This document shows, piece after piece, positions 34,523 through 43,138 of a stretch of DNA of 64,000 nucleotides; within the stretch, counting starts at the first letter, position 1, and every line of letters starts with the position of its first letter. The notes under the pieces are model-generated. The model saw only the letters and a program-made list of their open reading frames with translations, did not search any database and was not told where the DNA came from. Where the stretch lies: contig CAWGJF010000001.1 in the NCBI GenBank assembly GCA_963822905.1, forward strand, positions 1,612,001 to 1,676,000, read 5' to 3'. The stretch comes from CAWGJF01 sp963822905. Its GTDB lineage: Bacteria; Bacteroidota; Ignavibacteria; Ignavibacteriales; Ignavibacteriaceae. The translations under genes and the position numbers were made by a program.

Positions 34523-36400
34523 GTGGTAACAAGTATTAAAACATACGCTCTCTGTTTGTTGTTTCTGTATTTGTTTTTCCAAAATGGAAAAGCACAGGAA
34601 ATTCGGCTACCTCATCTTGCACTTAGCGGGACAACTATTTCAATTAGCACTATTGATATTCCTAATTCGCTTGACTGGATTACAATTGAATTTAATTCTG
34701 AAGCGATACAGGATACCTTTGTTGTTAATAATATCTCTGGCAAATTTTCAAAAAAAATTACTTTAAGCCATACAGGAAATTTTGAAGTCACAATCAAAGA
34801 ATTACCGAATCTAAAATCTGAAATAAGAATAATCCCAGGATGGTTAAGTATTCTGCCTCCCCTTATTGCAATTCTACTTGCACTAATTTTCAGACAGGTA
34901 ATCCTCTCCTTAATGATTGGAATATATGCTGGCGCAGTTTTTATCTATGATTATAATTTTTTAACCGGTCTTTTCAGATTAGTTGATCATTATGTAATTG
35001 ACGCTATTATCGATAAATCCCATGCAGAAATTATTGTGTTCACTTTATTGTTTGGCGGAGTTATAGGTTTAATTTCGAAGAGTGGTGGAACAAAAGGAAT
35101 TGCAAATTCATTAAGTAAGTTTGCAAAAACCAGAGCTTCGGGAATGTTTGCTGCATGGTTTTCTGGAATAATCATTTTCTTTGATGACTATGCAAACACA
35201 TTAGTGGTTGGTAACCTGATGAGACCACTTACTGATAAGTTGAAAATTTCAAGGGAAAAACTTTCTTTTATTGTTGATGCAACTGCTGCTCCGGTTGCAA
35301 GTGTGGTGATTGTCAGTTCCTGGATTGGATATGAAGTTGGGTTGATCCAGGATGGGTTGAATGCGATCGGGTCTACAGCAAATGCATATTCAACTTTTAT
35401 TGATACAATTCCATTCAGATTTTATCCTATTGCTATGATTGTTTTTGTTTTTCTTGTAGCAATTACAAGAAGAGATTTTGGAAAAATGAGATTTGCCGAA
35501 CAAAGAGCAGTAACAGAAGGTAAATTATTTGATGATAAAAGTATCCCACTTCTTGATAACAGAATTGAACAGGAAAATGAAGATGTACAAAAGCAAAGAT
35601 GGTTTAATGGAATAATTCCTATTCTAGTTATCATTTTTGGAACAATTGCCGGGTTACTTTATACAGGGATTAGCTCATTACATGCCCAGGGAATCTATAA
35701 TTTTGGTCTGCGTGATATTATCAGTAACTCTGATTCATATCTTGCTTTGTTATGGTCCAGTTTTGCTGCAGCAATTGTAGCCGCAATATTAATTCTATCA
35801 CAAAAATTATTAACTATTAATCAAACAGTAGAAGCATGGTTATCAGGAATCGGATCAATGACTCTTGCTATAATCATTTTAACTCTTGCGTGGGGAATTG
35901 GTTCAGTAACCACCGAAATTAGAACTGCGGATTATATAATAAACCTGATGAGCGATTCAATTAATCCCAGGTTTCTTCCGGTTATTATTTTTCTTGTTTG
36001 CGGGCTAACAAGTTTTGCAACAGGAACAAGCTGGGGAACAATGGCTGTTATGATGCCGATTGTAATTCCGTTAACTGCCCATGTTACAAATCTTTTTGGA
36101 TTTAATGCCGTTGATACTCAATTGATGTTAAATGGAACAATCAGTTCTGTTTTAGCGGGGTGTGTTTGGGGTGATCATTGTTCTCCTATTTCAGATACAA
36201 CAATTTTAAGTTCAATGGCTTCCGGCTGTGATCATATTGATCACGTAAGAACTCAGCTTCCTTATGCAATTTTTGTTGGAATCACATGCATGTTATTAGG
36301 TGATATAGTTTCGGCTTTTGGCGTTTCACCATTTATATCCATATTTTTAATTACAATGACAATGATTTTGGTTCTGTATCTATTTGGCAAGAAGAATTGA
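34523..36400 (+). CDS. NhaC-family Na+/H+ antiporter with a signal peptide and extracytoplasmic N-terminal domain
   Basis: The 625-residue protein starts from GTG at 34523. Residues 1-24 form a signal peptide (FFQNGKAQ) and about 25-105 a beta-rich extracytoplasmic domain. About ten or more transmembrane helices follow from SILPPLIAILLALIF onward. Family motifs include FGGVIGLISKSGG, FFDDYANTLVVGNLMRPLTD, TAAPVASVVIVSSWIGYE and GCVWGDHCSPISDTT. NhaC-family carriers exchange Na+ for H+ or exchange organic solutes. The extra N-terminal domain is not part of the standard NhaC core. Confidence 0.85.
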   Translation: MVTSIKTYALCLLFLYLFFQNGKAQEIRLPHLALSGTTISISTIDIPNSLDWITIEFNSEAIQDTFVVNNISGKFSKKITLSHTGNFEVTIKELPNLKSEIRIIPGWLSILPPLIAILLALIFRQVILSLMIGIYAGAVFIYDYNFLTGLFRLVDHYVIDAIIDKSHAEIIVFTLLFGGVIGLISKSGGTKGIANSLSKFAKTRASGMFAAWFSGIIIFFDDYANTLVVGNLMRPLTDKLKISREKLSFIVDATAAPVASVVIVSSWIGYEVGLIQDGLNAIGSTANAYSTFIDTIPFRFYPIAMIVFVFLVAITRRDFGKMRFAEQRAVTEGKLFDDKSIPLLDNRIEQENEDVQKQRWFNGIIPILVIIFGTIAGLLYTGISSLHAQGIYNFGLRDIISNSDSYLALLWSSFAAAIVAAILILSQKLLTINQTVEAWLSGIGSMTLAIIILTLAWGIGSVTTEIRTADYIINLMSDSINPRFLPVIIFLVCGLTSFATGTSWGTMAVMMPIVIPLTAHVTNLFGFNAVDTQLMLNGTISSVLAGCVWGDHCSPISDTTILSSMASGCDHIDHVRTQLPYAIFVGITCMLLGDIVSAFGVSPFISIFLITMTMILVLYLFGKKN

Positions 36401-36413
36401 TTGGAGTTAATAC

Positions 36414-37304
36414 TCACTTATATGCAAGTAGTGAATCAAGGCTAGTGTTAAAAGTATATCTCAAGCTGTAGTTTGTATTAAATCCTGAAATATAATCTGA
36501 GTGTTTTTCTTCAGAAAAATTTTTATCAAACCAGAGTGAAGCAGGTTTAATTAATTGTTTGTGTGGAATTCTTGTTGCATCTCCCAAATCCAATCCAGAA
36601 TGTGAAAGATTTTCTTCATCAACCAAAATTTTTGGGTTATCTGTGATTAAGTACTCTCCATTATAAAGTTTTTTGAATCTTTTGGGAAGAATCTCTTTAA
36701 GTTCATTATATGAATAATATTTATAGATTTCTCTGTAATCACCAAATTCAATATAAACAGCACTATTCCCGGAATGAACTAAAACCGGCGTTCCTTTTTC
36801 GATCATATTATAAATTATTTCCGCATCTTCCCTTGATATTCTTAAACAACCATGCGAAACATTTTTTTTGCCAAGATATTTATAATAACCATTTCCCTGC
36901 AATGCATGAAAACCAATTCCGAAATTAAATCCCATCCAGTTGAGCATAACTGTACTGTCGAATTGTACTGAGTATAATTTTTGACTCTTTGAATGAATAG
37001 TAAATAAACCTTCTTTTGTTTTAATACCTTTTTCAACTTTATCTGTTCCACTTGAAAGAGGAAACTCTTTTATCCAACCTTCTCTCGATCTCAGCTTACC
37101 GTGTTGTGTGACGAGATTGACCTCAATAATAAAATTGCTTAAAGTATAAATTGTATCCCGAAGTTTTGTAAAATCACATTTTATTTGCGGATTAATTAAA
37201 TAAACTGGTTTTTCTTCAGCAACCGGTTCAGAAATGAATTTATAAGAATTAACATTTACAAGAAGAATGCAAAATGAAATTATTGCAATATGATATTTTG
37301 TCAT
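36414..37304 (-). CDS. L,D-transpeptidase (YkuD domain)
   Basis: The 296-residue protein has an N-terminal hydrophobic segment (signal or anchor). A YkuD catalytic domain lies at about residues 60-180: the substrate-side IGFHALQGNGYY, then SHGCLRISREDAE with the catalytic Cys at about residue 152, and GTPVLVHSG at the end. Such enzymes make 3-3 crosslinks in peptidoglycan or attach lipoproteins to it. About 115 residues without known domain follow. The gene lies 4 bp downstream of uvrC on the same strand and converges on the antiporter gene. Confidence 0.88.
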   Translation of the reverse strand: MTKYHIAIISFCILLVNVNSYKFISEPVAEEKPVYLINPQIKCDFTKLRDTIYTLSNFIIEVNLVTQHGKLRSREGWIKEFPLSSGTDKVEKGIKTKEGLFTIHSKSQKLYSVQFDSTVMLNWMGFNFGIGFHALQGNGYYKYLGKKNVSHGCLRISREDAEIIYNMIEKGTPVLVHSGNSAVYIEFGDYREIYKYYSYNELKEILPKRFKKLYNGEYLITDNPKILVDEENLSHSGLDLGDATRIPHKQLIKPASLWFDKNFSEEKHSDYISGFNTNYSLRYTFNTSLDSLLAYK

Positions 37305-37308
37305 GTTT

Positions 37309-39126
37309 TTAGTTTTTGGAAAAGTAATCTGCTAAAAGCTTTGCCTTGCTTTGCCCTACTAGCTCTTCGATTTGTTTACCATCAGTGTTTCTTAATTTTT
37401 CAACACTGCCAAAGGCTTTTAACAACTTCTGTGCCGTGGAGTTGCCTATACCATTGATTTCCGTTAGTTCACTTTTGATAGTCCGTTTGCTTCTTCGGCT
37501 TCTATGAAAAGTAATTGCAAAACGATGTGCTTCATCACGTATTTGCTGTAATAGCTTAATGCCGGATGAAGTTTTTGGAATTGATTCAGGTTCCGAATTA
37601 TTAGGAAAGAACACTTCTTCAAGTCTCTTAGCGAGACCAATGATTGGCACTTGTATAATATCGAGATTTTCTAAAACTTCAACAGCACTTGATAATTGAC
37701 CCTTGCCGCCATCAACCATAATTAAATCAGGAAGTTTTTCCCCTTCATTCCGTAGCCGAGAATATCGACGATGAATAACTTCTCTCATACTTGCAAAATC
37801 ATCAGGTCCATCAACACTTTTAATAATAAATTTCCTGTACAAACTTTTTTTTGGTTTGCCATCTACAAAAACTACCATACTTGCGACTGAATCAGAACCC
37901 TGAATATTTGAAATATCGAAACACTCAATCTTTTTTGGAAGTTGCTTCATTCTCAAATCTCTTTGCAAAGCAGAAACAGAATAGGGGATTGCACCTTCCT
38001 TTTTCATTTTTTGAATTTGTATTTCCTTCAATTGGAGGATAGCATTTGCTTTACACATTTTTACCAGTGATTTCAGTTCTCCCCTTTTAGGAATAATCAT
38101 TTTTATCTTTCTATCACACAATTTCTTAAGCCATTCAATCAGCAAATCCTGTTCATAAGGTTCTGTTTCTACAAGAATTTCTTTAGGGATTTCTGTGTAC
38201 TCTCCGTAATAAAACTTCAAAGCTGCACTATAAATTTCCTCAGAATTTTCATCTCCTTTAATGCTTAAGTGAAGTTGTTTTTTGCCAACAAGTTTTCCAT
38301 TTCGTATGTTAAAAATTGAACAAGCTGCGTCTCTATCTTCATTTGCTACTGCGATGATATCTCTATCTTCAAAATCATTTGTTACAATTTTTTGTTTTGA
38401 TGATAAAATTCTTAATTGCTCAATTTTGTCTCTTATCTCGGCAGCTTTTTCAAATTCCATTATCTCAGAGGATTTTTTCATTTTTATTTCAAGCTCATCA
38501 ATTAAGTCATCGGTTTTTCCCCGAATAACCTTAATTACTTCTGAAACCATTTCGTTATAAGCAATTTCAGAAACAATACCCTCACATGGACCATCACATT
38601 TTTTTATATGATAATCGAGACAGACTTTAAATTTTTTCCTGTCAATTGATTCCCGGGTTATATCGAGTTTGCAGCTACGAATTTTGAATACTTCATTTAT
38701 CGTCCTCAACGCCGATTTCATGCTTTTAACACTTGTATAAGGTCCAAAATATTTTGATCCATCCCTGATTACTCTTCGTGTTGGATAAACTCGCGGGTAA
38801 GGTTCGTTAGTAATTTTTATGAAGGGAAATGATTTATCATCTTTTAAATTAACATTATAGCGAGGTTTTAATTCTTTGATAAGATTATTTTCAAGAACCA
38901 GTGCTTCTACTTCCGAATCAGTTACAACAAGTTGAAGATCAGTTATTTTGCGGACAAGAGCTTCTGTTTTTGCATTTGATACTGTTGAATGAAAATAACT
39001 CCTGACACGGTTTTTAAGATTTAAAGCTTTGCCAACATAAATTACTTTACCTTTTTCATTTATGAATTGATAAACCCCAGGTTTATTAGGAAGATTTTTA
39101 AGCTTATTATTTAAAACAGTCTGCAT
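37309..39126 (-). CDS. uvrC: UvrABC system protein C (excinuclease)
   Basis: The 605-residue protein has the GIY-YIG nuclease domain first (KPGVYQFINEKGKVIYVGKA, residues about 14-33; RVRSYFH), a UVR motif at about 205-235 (EFEKAAEIRDKIEQL), the RNase H-like nuclease region with IECFDISNIQGSDSVASMV and LIMVDGGKGQLSSA, and a C-terminal helix-hairpin-helix (EINGIGNSTAQKLLKAFGS). It makes the 3' and 5' incisions in nucleotide excision repair. Length is normal. It precedes the L,D-transpeptidase gene by 4 bp. Confidence 0.97.
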   Translation of the reverse strand: MQTVLNNKLKNLPNKPGVYQFINEKGKVIYVGKALNLKNRVRSYFHSTVSNAKTEALVRKITDLQLVVTDSEVEALVLENNLIKELKPRYNVNLKDDKSFPFIKITNEPYPRVYPTRRVIRDGSKYFGPYTSVKSMKSALRTINEVFKIRSCKLDITRESIDRKKFKVCLDYHIKKCDGPCEGIVSEIAYNEMVSEVIKVIRGKTDDLIDELEIKMKKSSEIMEFEKAAEIRDKIEQLRILSSKQKIVTNDFEDRDIIAVANEDRDAACSIFNIRNGKLVGKKQLHLSIKGDENSEEIYSAALKFYYGEYTEIPKEILVETEPYEQDLLIEWLKKLCDRKIKMIIPKRGELKSLVKMCKANAILQLKEIQIQKMKKEGAIPYSVSALQRDLRMKQLPKKIECFDISNIQGSDSVASMVVFVDGKPKKSLYRKFIIKSVDGPDDFASMREVIHRRYSRLRNEGEKLPDLIMVDGGKGQLSSAVEVLENLDIIQVPIIGLAKRLEEVFFPNNSEPESIPKTSSGIKLLQQIRDEAHRFAITFHRSRRSKRTIKSELTEINGIGNSTAQKLLKAFGSVEKLRNTDGKQIEELVGQSKAKLLADYFSKN

Positions 39127-39239
39127 AGAATTAACTTCAAAAAATATATCTGCCTTCGAAAAAGCTGGGGAAAATTAATAAATAATTTGAACTAAAAAAG
39201 TAGATAGAGAAGATGGGGTGATTTACAACAATCTATAAT

Positions 39240-40481
39240 TTAACTTAACTCTTCATTTTTCCCAATGATGACAATTCCCGATTCAGTTACAGTGAATTTC
39301 TTTTTGTCTCCTTCAAGATCAAATCCAATTTCATAACCCTCAGGAATTATAACATTTTTATCAATGATTGCTCTTCGTATTCTTGCATGGCGACCTATAT
39401 TACAGTTATTCATTATAATTGAATCGGTTACATAGGAAAAACTATTTATCCTCACATTCGGACCAATAAGTGATCTTTCCACAAGTCCACCCGAAATAAT
39501 AGAGCCATCACAAACCAAAGAGTTTAATGATCTTCCAACGCGTTCACCTTCGTGTGAAACTGTTTTAGCGGGAGGATGTTGATATTGATATGTTCTTATA
39601 GGCCAATTTAAATCATATAAATTGAAGTCAGGGGAAACACTTATCAGGTTCATACTTGATTCGTAATAACTATCAATTGTTCCAATGTCTTTCCAGAAAG
39701 GTTTCATTTTTTTATTTTCATCCTGAAACTTATATGCACGCACATTCATATTTGCATTAACCATATATGGCAGTATGTCATTACCGAAGTCATTGCTTTG
39801 AAGTTTATGTTCATCCATCACTTTAAAAACATCACGTAGAACTTTAGCATCAAAAACATAAATACCCATGTTCACAAAAGAGGAATCAGGATTATTAGGA
39901 ACTGAGGGTGGGTTTTCAGGTTTCTCAATAAATGATGATACTTTATATTTGTCATCAACACCAACTATTCCAAAACGGCTTGCCTCTTCCCGCGGAACTT
40001 CAATGCATGATATTGAAACGTCTGCTTTTTTATCTATATGATACTGAAGTAATTTCAGATAATCCATTTTGTATATATGATCGCCGCCAAGAATGAGCAC
40101 CCATTTTGCTTTAGTATCGTTACTGAAAAGATTTATATTCTGGTATATCGCATTAGCTGTTCCAAGATACCAATCATTATTAAGTTTTCGTTGAGGTGGA
40201 ACAGAATAAATAAATTCGCCAAGTTCAGGATTGAAAATACTCCAGGCTTCGTATAAATGTTGATTTAGTGATTCAGATTTGTACTGAGTCAAAACATAAA
40301 TTCTTCTTAAGCCTGAATTGAGGCAATTTGAAAGAGAAAAATCTATAATTCTGTATTTACCGCCGAAAGGAACTGAAGGTTTGCTTCTGATTTTTGTAAG
40401 TGGAAATAATCGTTCTCCCTGACCGCCAGCTAAAAGCATAGTAACTGTATCTCTTAAAATGGAAGAACCCGGAAGACTCAT
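39240..40481 (-). CDS. glgC: Glucose-1-phosphate adenylyltransferase (ADP-glucose pyrophosphorylase)
   Basis: The 413-residue enzyme begins with the nucleotidyltransferase motif LAGGQGERLFPLTKIRSKPS and has IIDFSLSNCLNSGLRRIYVL, the catalytic GGDHIYKMDY, the glucose-1-phosphate site FIEKPENPP and the IGTIDSYYESSM segment. The C-terminal region has left-handed beta-helix turns (SIIMNNCNIGRHARIRRAII). It makes ADP-glucose for glycogen synthesis. Other glg genes are not in the window. It is divergent from the M1 peptidase gene. Confidence 0.95.
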   Translation of the reverse strand: MSLPGSSILRDTVTMLLAGGQGERLFPLTKIRSKPSVPFGGKYRIIDFSLSNCLNSGLRRIYVLTQYKSESLNQHLYEAWSIFNPELGEFIYSVPPQRKLNNDWYLGTANAIYQNINLFSNDTKAKWVLILGGDHIYKMDYLKLLQYHIDKKADVSISCIEVPREEASRFGIVGVDDKYKVSSFIEKPENPPSVPNNPDSSFVNMGIYVFDAKVLRDVFKVMDEHKLQSNDFGNDILPYMVNANMNVRAYKFQDENKKMKPFWKDIGTIDSYYESSMNLISVSPDFNLYDLNWPIRTYQYQHPPAKTVSHEGERVGRSLNSLVCDGSIISGGLVERSLIGPNVRINSFSYVTDSIIMNNCNIGRHARIRRAIIDKNVIIPEGYEIGFDLEGDKKKFTVTESGIVIIGKNEELS

Positions 40482-40615
40482 AAACTTTCTCTTTAATTTC
40501 TTTTAAAAGATATATAAATATGATTTGATTGGCAATTTAACTTATCGTTAATTTTTATATATAGTTTTATTTTGTTTTGAATATCATCGGTAAAATTTTC
40601 TTTAACTTATATAGT

Positions 40616-42346
40616 ATGACAAAAAATTCAACAAAATCCAAATACACTTTTATAATTTTGTTCCCTATAGTTATTTCTGTTGTGCTGCTTGCTGTAAGTT
40701 ACAAAGTATTGACTTCCGGAATTAAATTATATAAAAAAGCTGAACCAATTGTAAAAACCTATATTCATGGGTCACACCTGGAATTAAACGAAGACGATGA
40801 TTCATACATTTCAGATAATCAACATCAGGTTGATATTTTGCACTATGATCTCTCTTTTGATTTGTATCCTGAAACAAAGTCGTTCAATGCTTCTGCAAAT
40901 ATTACAGCAAAATTCAAAAAAGTGACAAAACAAATCGATCTGAACTTTTATGACAACTTTGATATTTCTTTAGTCTGGTTGAATGGTAAAGATGTTCCGT
41001 TTAAAAGAACTGAAAAGCGATTAACAATTTTTCCTGATGAATCTCTTTTAGTAGATACTTTTAATATCCAAATAGATTATTATGGGAAACCAATAAGCGT
41101 CGGTTTAGCTGGATTTGTTTTTGGAGAGATAAATAAAAAATCACTTGTTTATACTTTAAGTGAACCTACTTCTGCTTCTTCCTGGTTTCCCTGTAATGAT
41201 TTCCCATCTGATAAAGCTTTGCTTGATATTCATATTACAAATGATTCATCAAATGTCTCTGTTTCAAATGGCAAATTGGTTTCAGTTAAAACAAAAGGGA
41301 TCAGAAGAACTTATAGCTGGCAGACAATATATCCGATTTCAACCTACTTGATTAGTGTTTATTCTTCAACTTATTCAGAATTTAGTGATGAGTATGTAAG
41401 TGCAGATAAACAAGATACAATGCAGATTTCATATTATGTTTTACCAGATAAATTAGAAGATGCAGAAATAGATTTCCGGGATCATTCTGAAATGCTCCGG
41501 GTATTTTCAAAACTGTTTGGAGAATACCCATTCATAAAAGAAAAATATGGAGTTGCAGAATTTTTATGGTATATGGGAGCGATGGAAAATCAAACAATAA
41601 CAGGTGTTCCACCAAGTATAATAACCGGGAAAGGTTTCAACAAAGATATACTTGTTCATGAATTAGCACATCATTGGTGGGGTGATGCAGTCGGACTTAA
41701 GTCTTGGAAAGATATATGGTTAAATGAAGGATTTGCAACTTATTCTGAGGCACTATATTTTGAAACTGAATCTGGAAAACCTGCTTTGATTTCTACGATG
41801 ATTGGTAAAAAGCAATCTAGCTATCGGGGTACTCTAGCTGATCCTGGAAAGTTCCTTTTTACCAGTACTGTTTACAATAAAGGAGCATGGCTTTTGCATA
41901 TGCTCCGTTTTGAAATTGGGGATTCAGTATTCTTTAATTCTTTGAAGAAATATTATCAAACTTTTAAGTATTCAAATGCCTCAACTGCAGATTTTGTGAA
42001 AATTTGTGAAAGTGAATCGGGAAAAAACTTAGAAATATTTTTTGATCAGTGGCTGAACAGGGAAGATTATATAAATATAAAATATTCCTGGAAAACTGAA
42101 AATGATGAATCTGAAAAAATAATTAATTTGAAGATAATTCAGGAACAGGATGAAAGTTCTGTTTATTCATTTCCCCTTGAAGTTGAAGTCATAATTGATT
42201 CGACAAACACTAAAAGGTTCAGGTTGCAGGTAAATAAAAAGACTTCTACTTTCCAGCTTGAAGAAAATAAGAAACCTATCAAAATTACACTGGATCCTGA
42301 CAACTGGCTACTAGCAAATATCCGCGAATCAGATCTTGAACAATGA
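40616..42346 (+). CDS. M1-family (gluzincin) membrane-anchored aminopeptidase
   Basis: The ATG at 40616 gives a protein of 576 residues beginning MTKNSTKSKYTFIILFPIVI, a basic head plus one transmembrane segment. The frame is also open from a TTG at 40577, but the ATG gives the better anchor. Residues about 60-260 are the beta-rich N-terminal domain, followed by GAMENQ (exopeptidase motif), the zinc site HELAHHWWGD and the third ligand NEGFATYSE. It should hydrolyse peptides outside the cytoplasmic membrane. It is somewhat shorter than classical 850-residue M1 enzymes, lacking the long C-terminal helical domain. Confidence 0.88.
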   Translation: MTKNSTKSKYTFIILFPIVISVVLLAVSYKVLTSGIKLYKKAEPIVKTYIHGSHLELNEDDDSYISDNQHQVDILHYDLSFDLYPETKSFNASANITAKFKKVTKQIDLNFYDNFDISLVWLNGKDVPFKRTEKRLTIFPDESLLVDTFNIQIDYYGKPISVGLAGFVFGEINKKSLVYTLSEPTSASSWFPCNDFPSDKALLDIHITNDSSNVSVSNGKLVSVKTKGIRRTYSWQTIYPISTYLISVYSSTYSEFSDEYVSADKQDTMQISYYVLPDKLEDAEIDFRDHSEMLRVFSKLFGEYPFIKEKYGVAEFLWYMGAMENQTITGVPPSIITGKGFNKDILVHELAHHWWGDAVGLKSWKDIWLNEGFATYSEALYFETESGKPALISTMIGKKQSSYRGTLADPGKFLFTSTVYNKGAWLLHMLRFEIGDSVFFNSLKKYYQTFKYSNASTADFVKICESESGKNLEIFFDQWLNREDYINIKYSWKTENDESEKIINLKIIQEQDESSVYSFPLEVEVIIDSTNTKRFRLQVNKKTSTFQLEENKKPIKITLDPDNWLLANIRESDLEQ

Positions 42347-42411
42347 ATATATTTTATTTAAACCTGTTAATAGCTACTTTTGTTTATTGAATTTAAGAAT
42401 TGTGAAGGTTT

Positions 42412-43137
42412 GTGGGTTCAAAATACTTTTTCATTTCCGATATACATCTTGGTCTTCAAACAAAAGAAACAGAGAAATCTAAAGAAAGATTATTGGTAAG
42501 ATTTCTTGAATTTGCACAAAATAATTGTAATGAATTATTTATTGTTGGTGATCTCTTCGATTATTGGTTTGAATATAAAAGAGTTTATCAAAAAGGATTC
42601 TTCAGAACTCTGACTGCACTTCAGGATTTAGTAGAGAACGGCATAAAAGTTCATTATTTTATCGGGAATCACGATTTTCTTCATCGGGATTTTTTTGTAA
42701 AAGAAATTGGTGTAAAACTTCATGGAGATCCGATCTCAATTGAACTAAATGGAAAAAAATTTTTCATAGGTCATGGTGATGGCTTGGTAAAAAATGACAC
42801 TGGTTATAAAATCCTAAAGTTTGTTCTTCGAAATAAAATTGCTCAAAAATTATATTCTTTATTACATCCTGATCTCGGAATTGGTTTAGCAAGCAGGACC
42901 AGCAAAACCAGCAGAGATTATACAACCAAAAAAGATTACGGTGAAGTAGACGGATTGTTTGATGCTGCTAAGAATAAAATTGACGAGGGATATGATTATG
43001 TATTGTTTGGTCATCTTCACAGACAAATATTTCAAAAGTATAAAAACGGAGTTTATATTAATCTTGGTTCCTGGCTGGATAAACCCTGTTACGGTAGTTT
43101 TATTCAGGATGAATATAGAATTATAGACTGGAAATAA
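42412..43137 (+). CDS. lpxH: UDP-2,3-diacylglucosamine diphosphatase, LpxH-like
   Basis: The 241-residue metallophosphatase has the motif series ISDIHLG (about residue 10), GDLFDYWFEY (about 44), GNHDF (about 82), GHGDG (about 118) and GHLHRQ (about 200), the pattern of the Bacteroidota LpxH family. It removes UMP from UDP-diacylglucosamine in lipid A synthesis on the inner face of the membrane. The start is GTG at 42412; no ATG is available before the first motif. The stop is one base before the PBP1A start, so the two are cotranscribed envelope genes. Confidence 0.88.
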   Translation: MGSKYFFISDIHLGLQTKETEKSKERLLVRFLEFAQNNCNELFIVGDLFDYWFEYKRVYQKGFFRTLTALQDLVENGIKVHYFIGNHDFLHRDFFVKEIGVKLHGDPISIELNGKKFFIGHGDGLVKNDTGYKILKFVLRNKIAQKLYSLLHPDLGIGLASRTSKTSRDYTTKKDYGEVDGLFDAAKNKIDEGYDYVLFGHLHRQIFQKYKNGVYINLGSWLDKPCYGSFIQDEYRIIDWK

Positions 43138-43138
43138 T

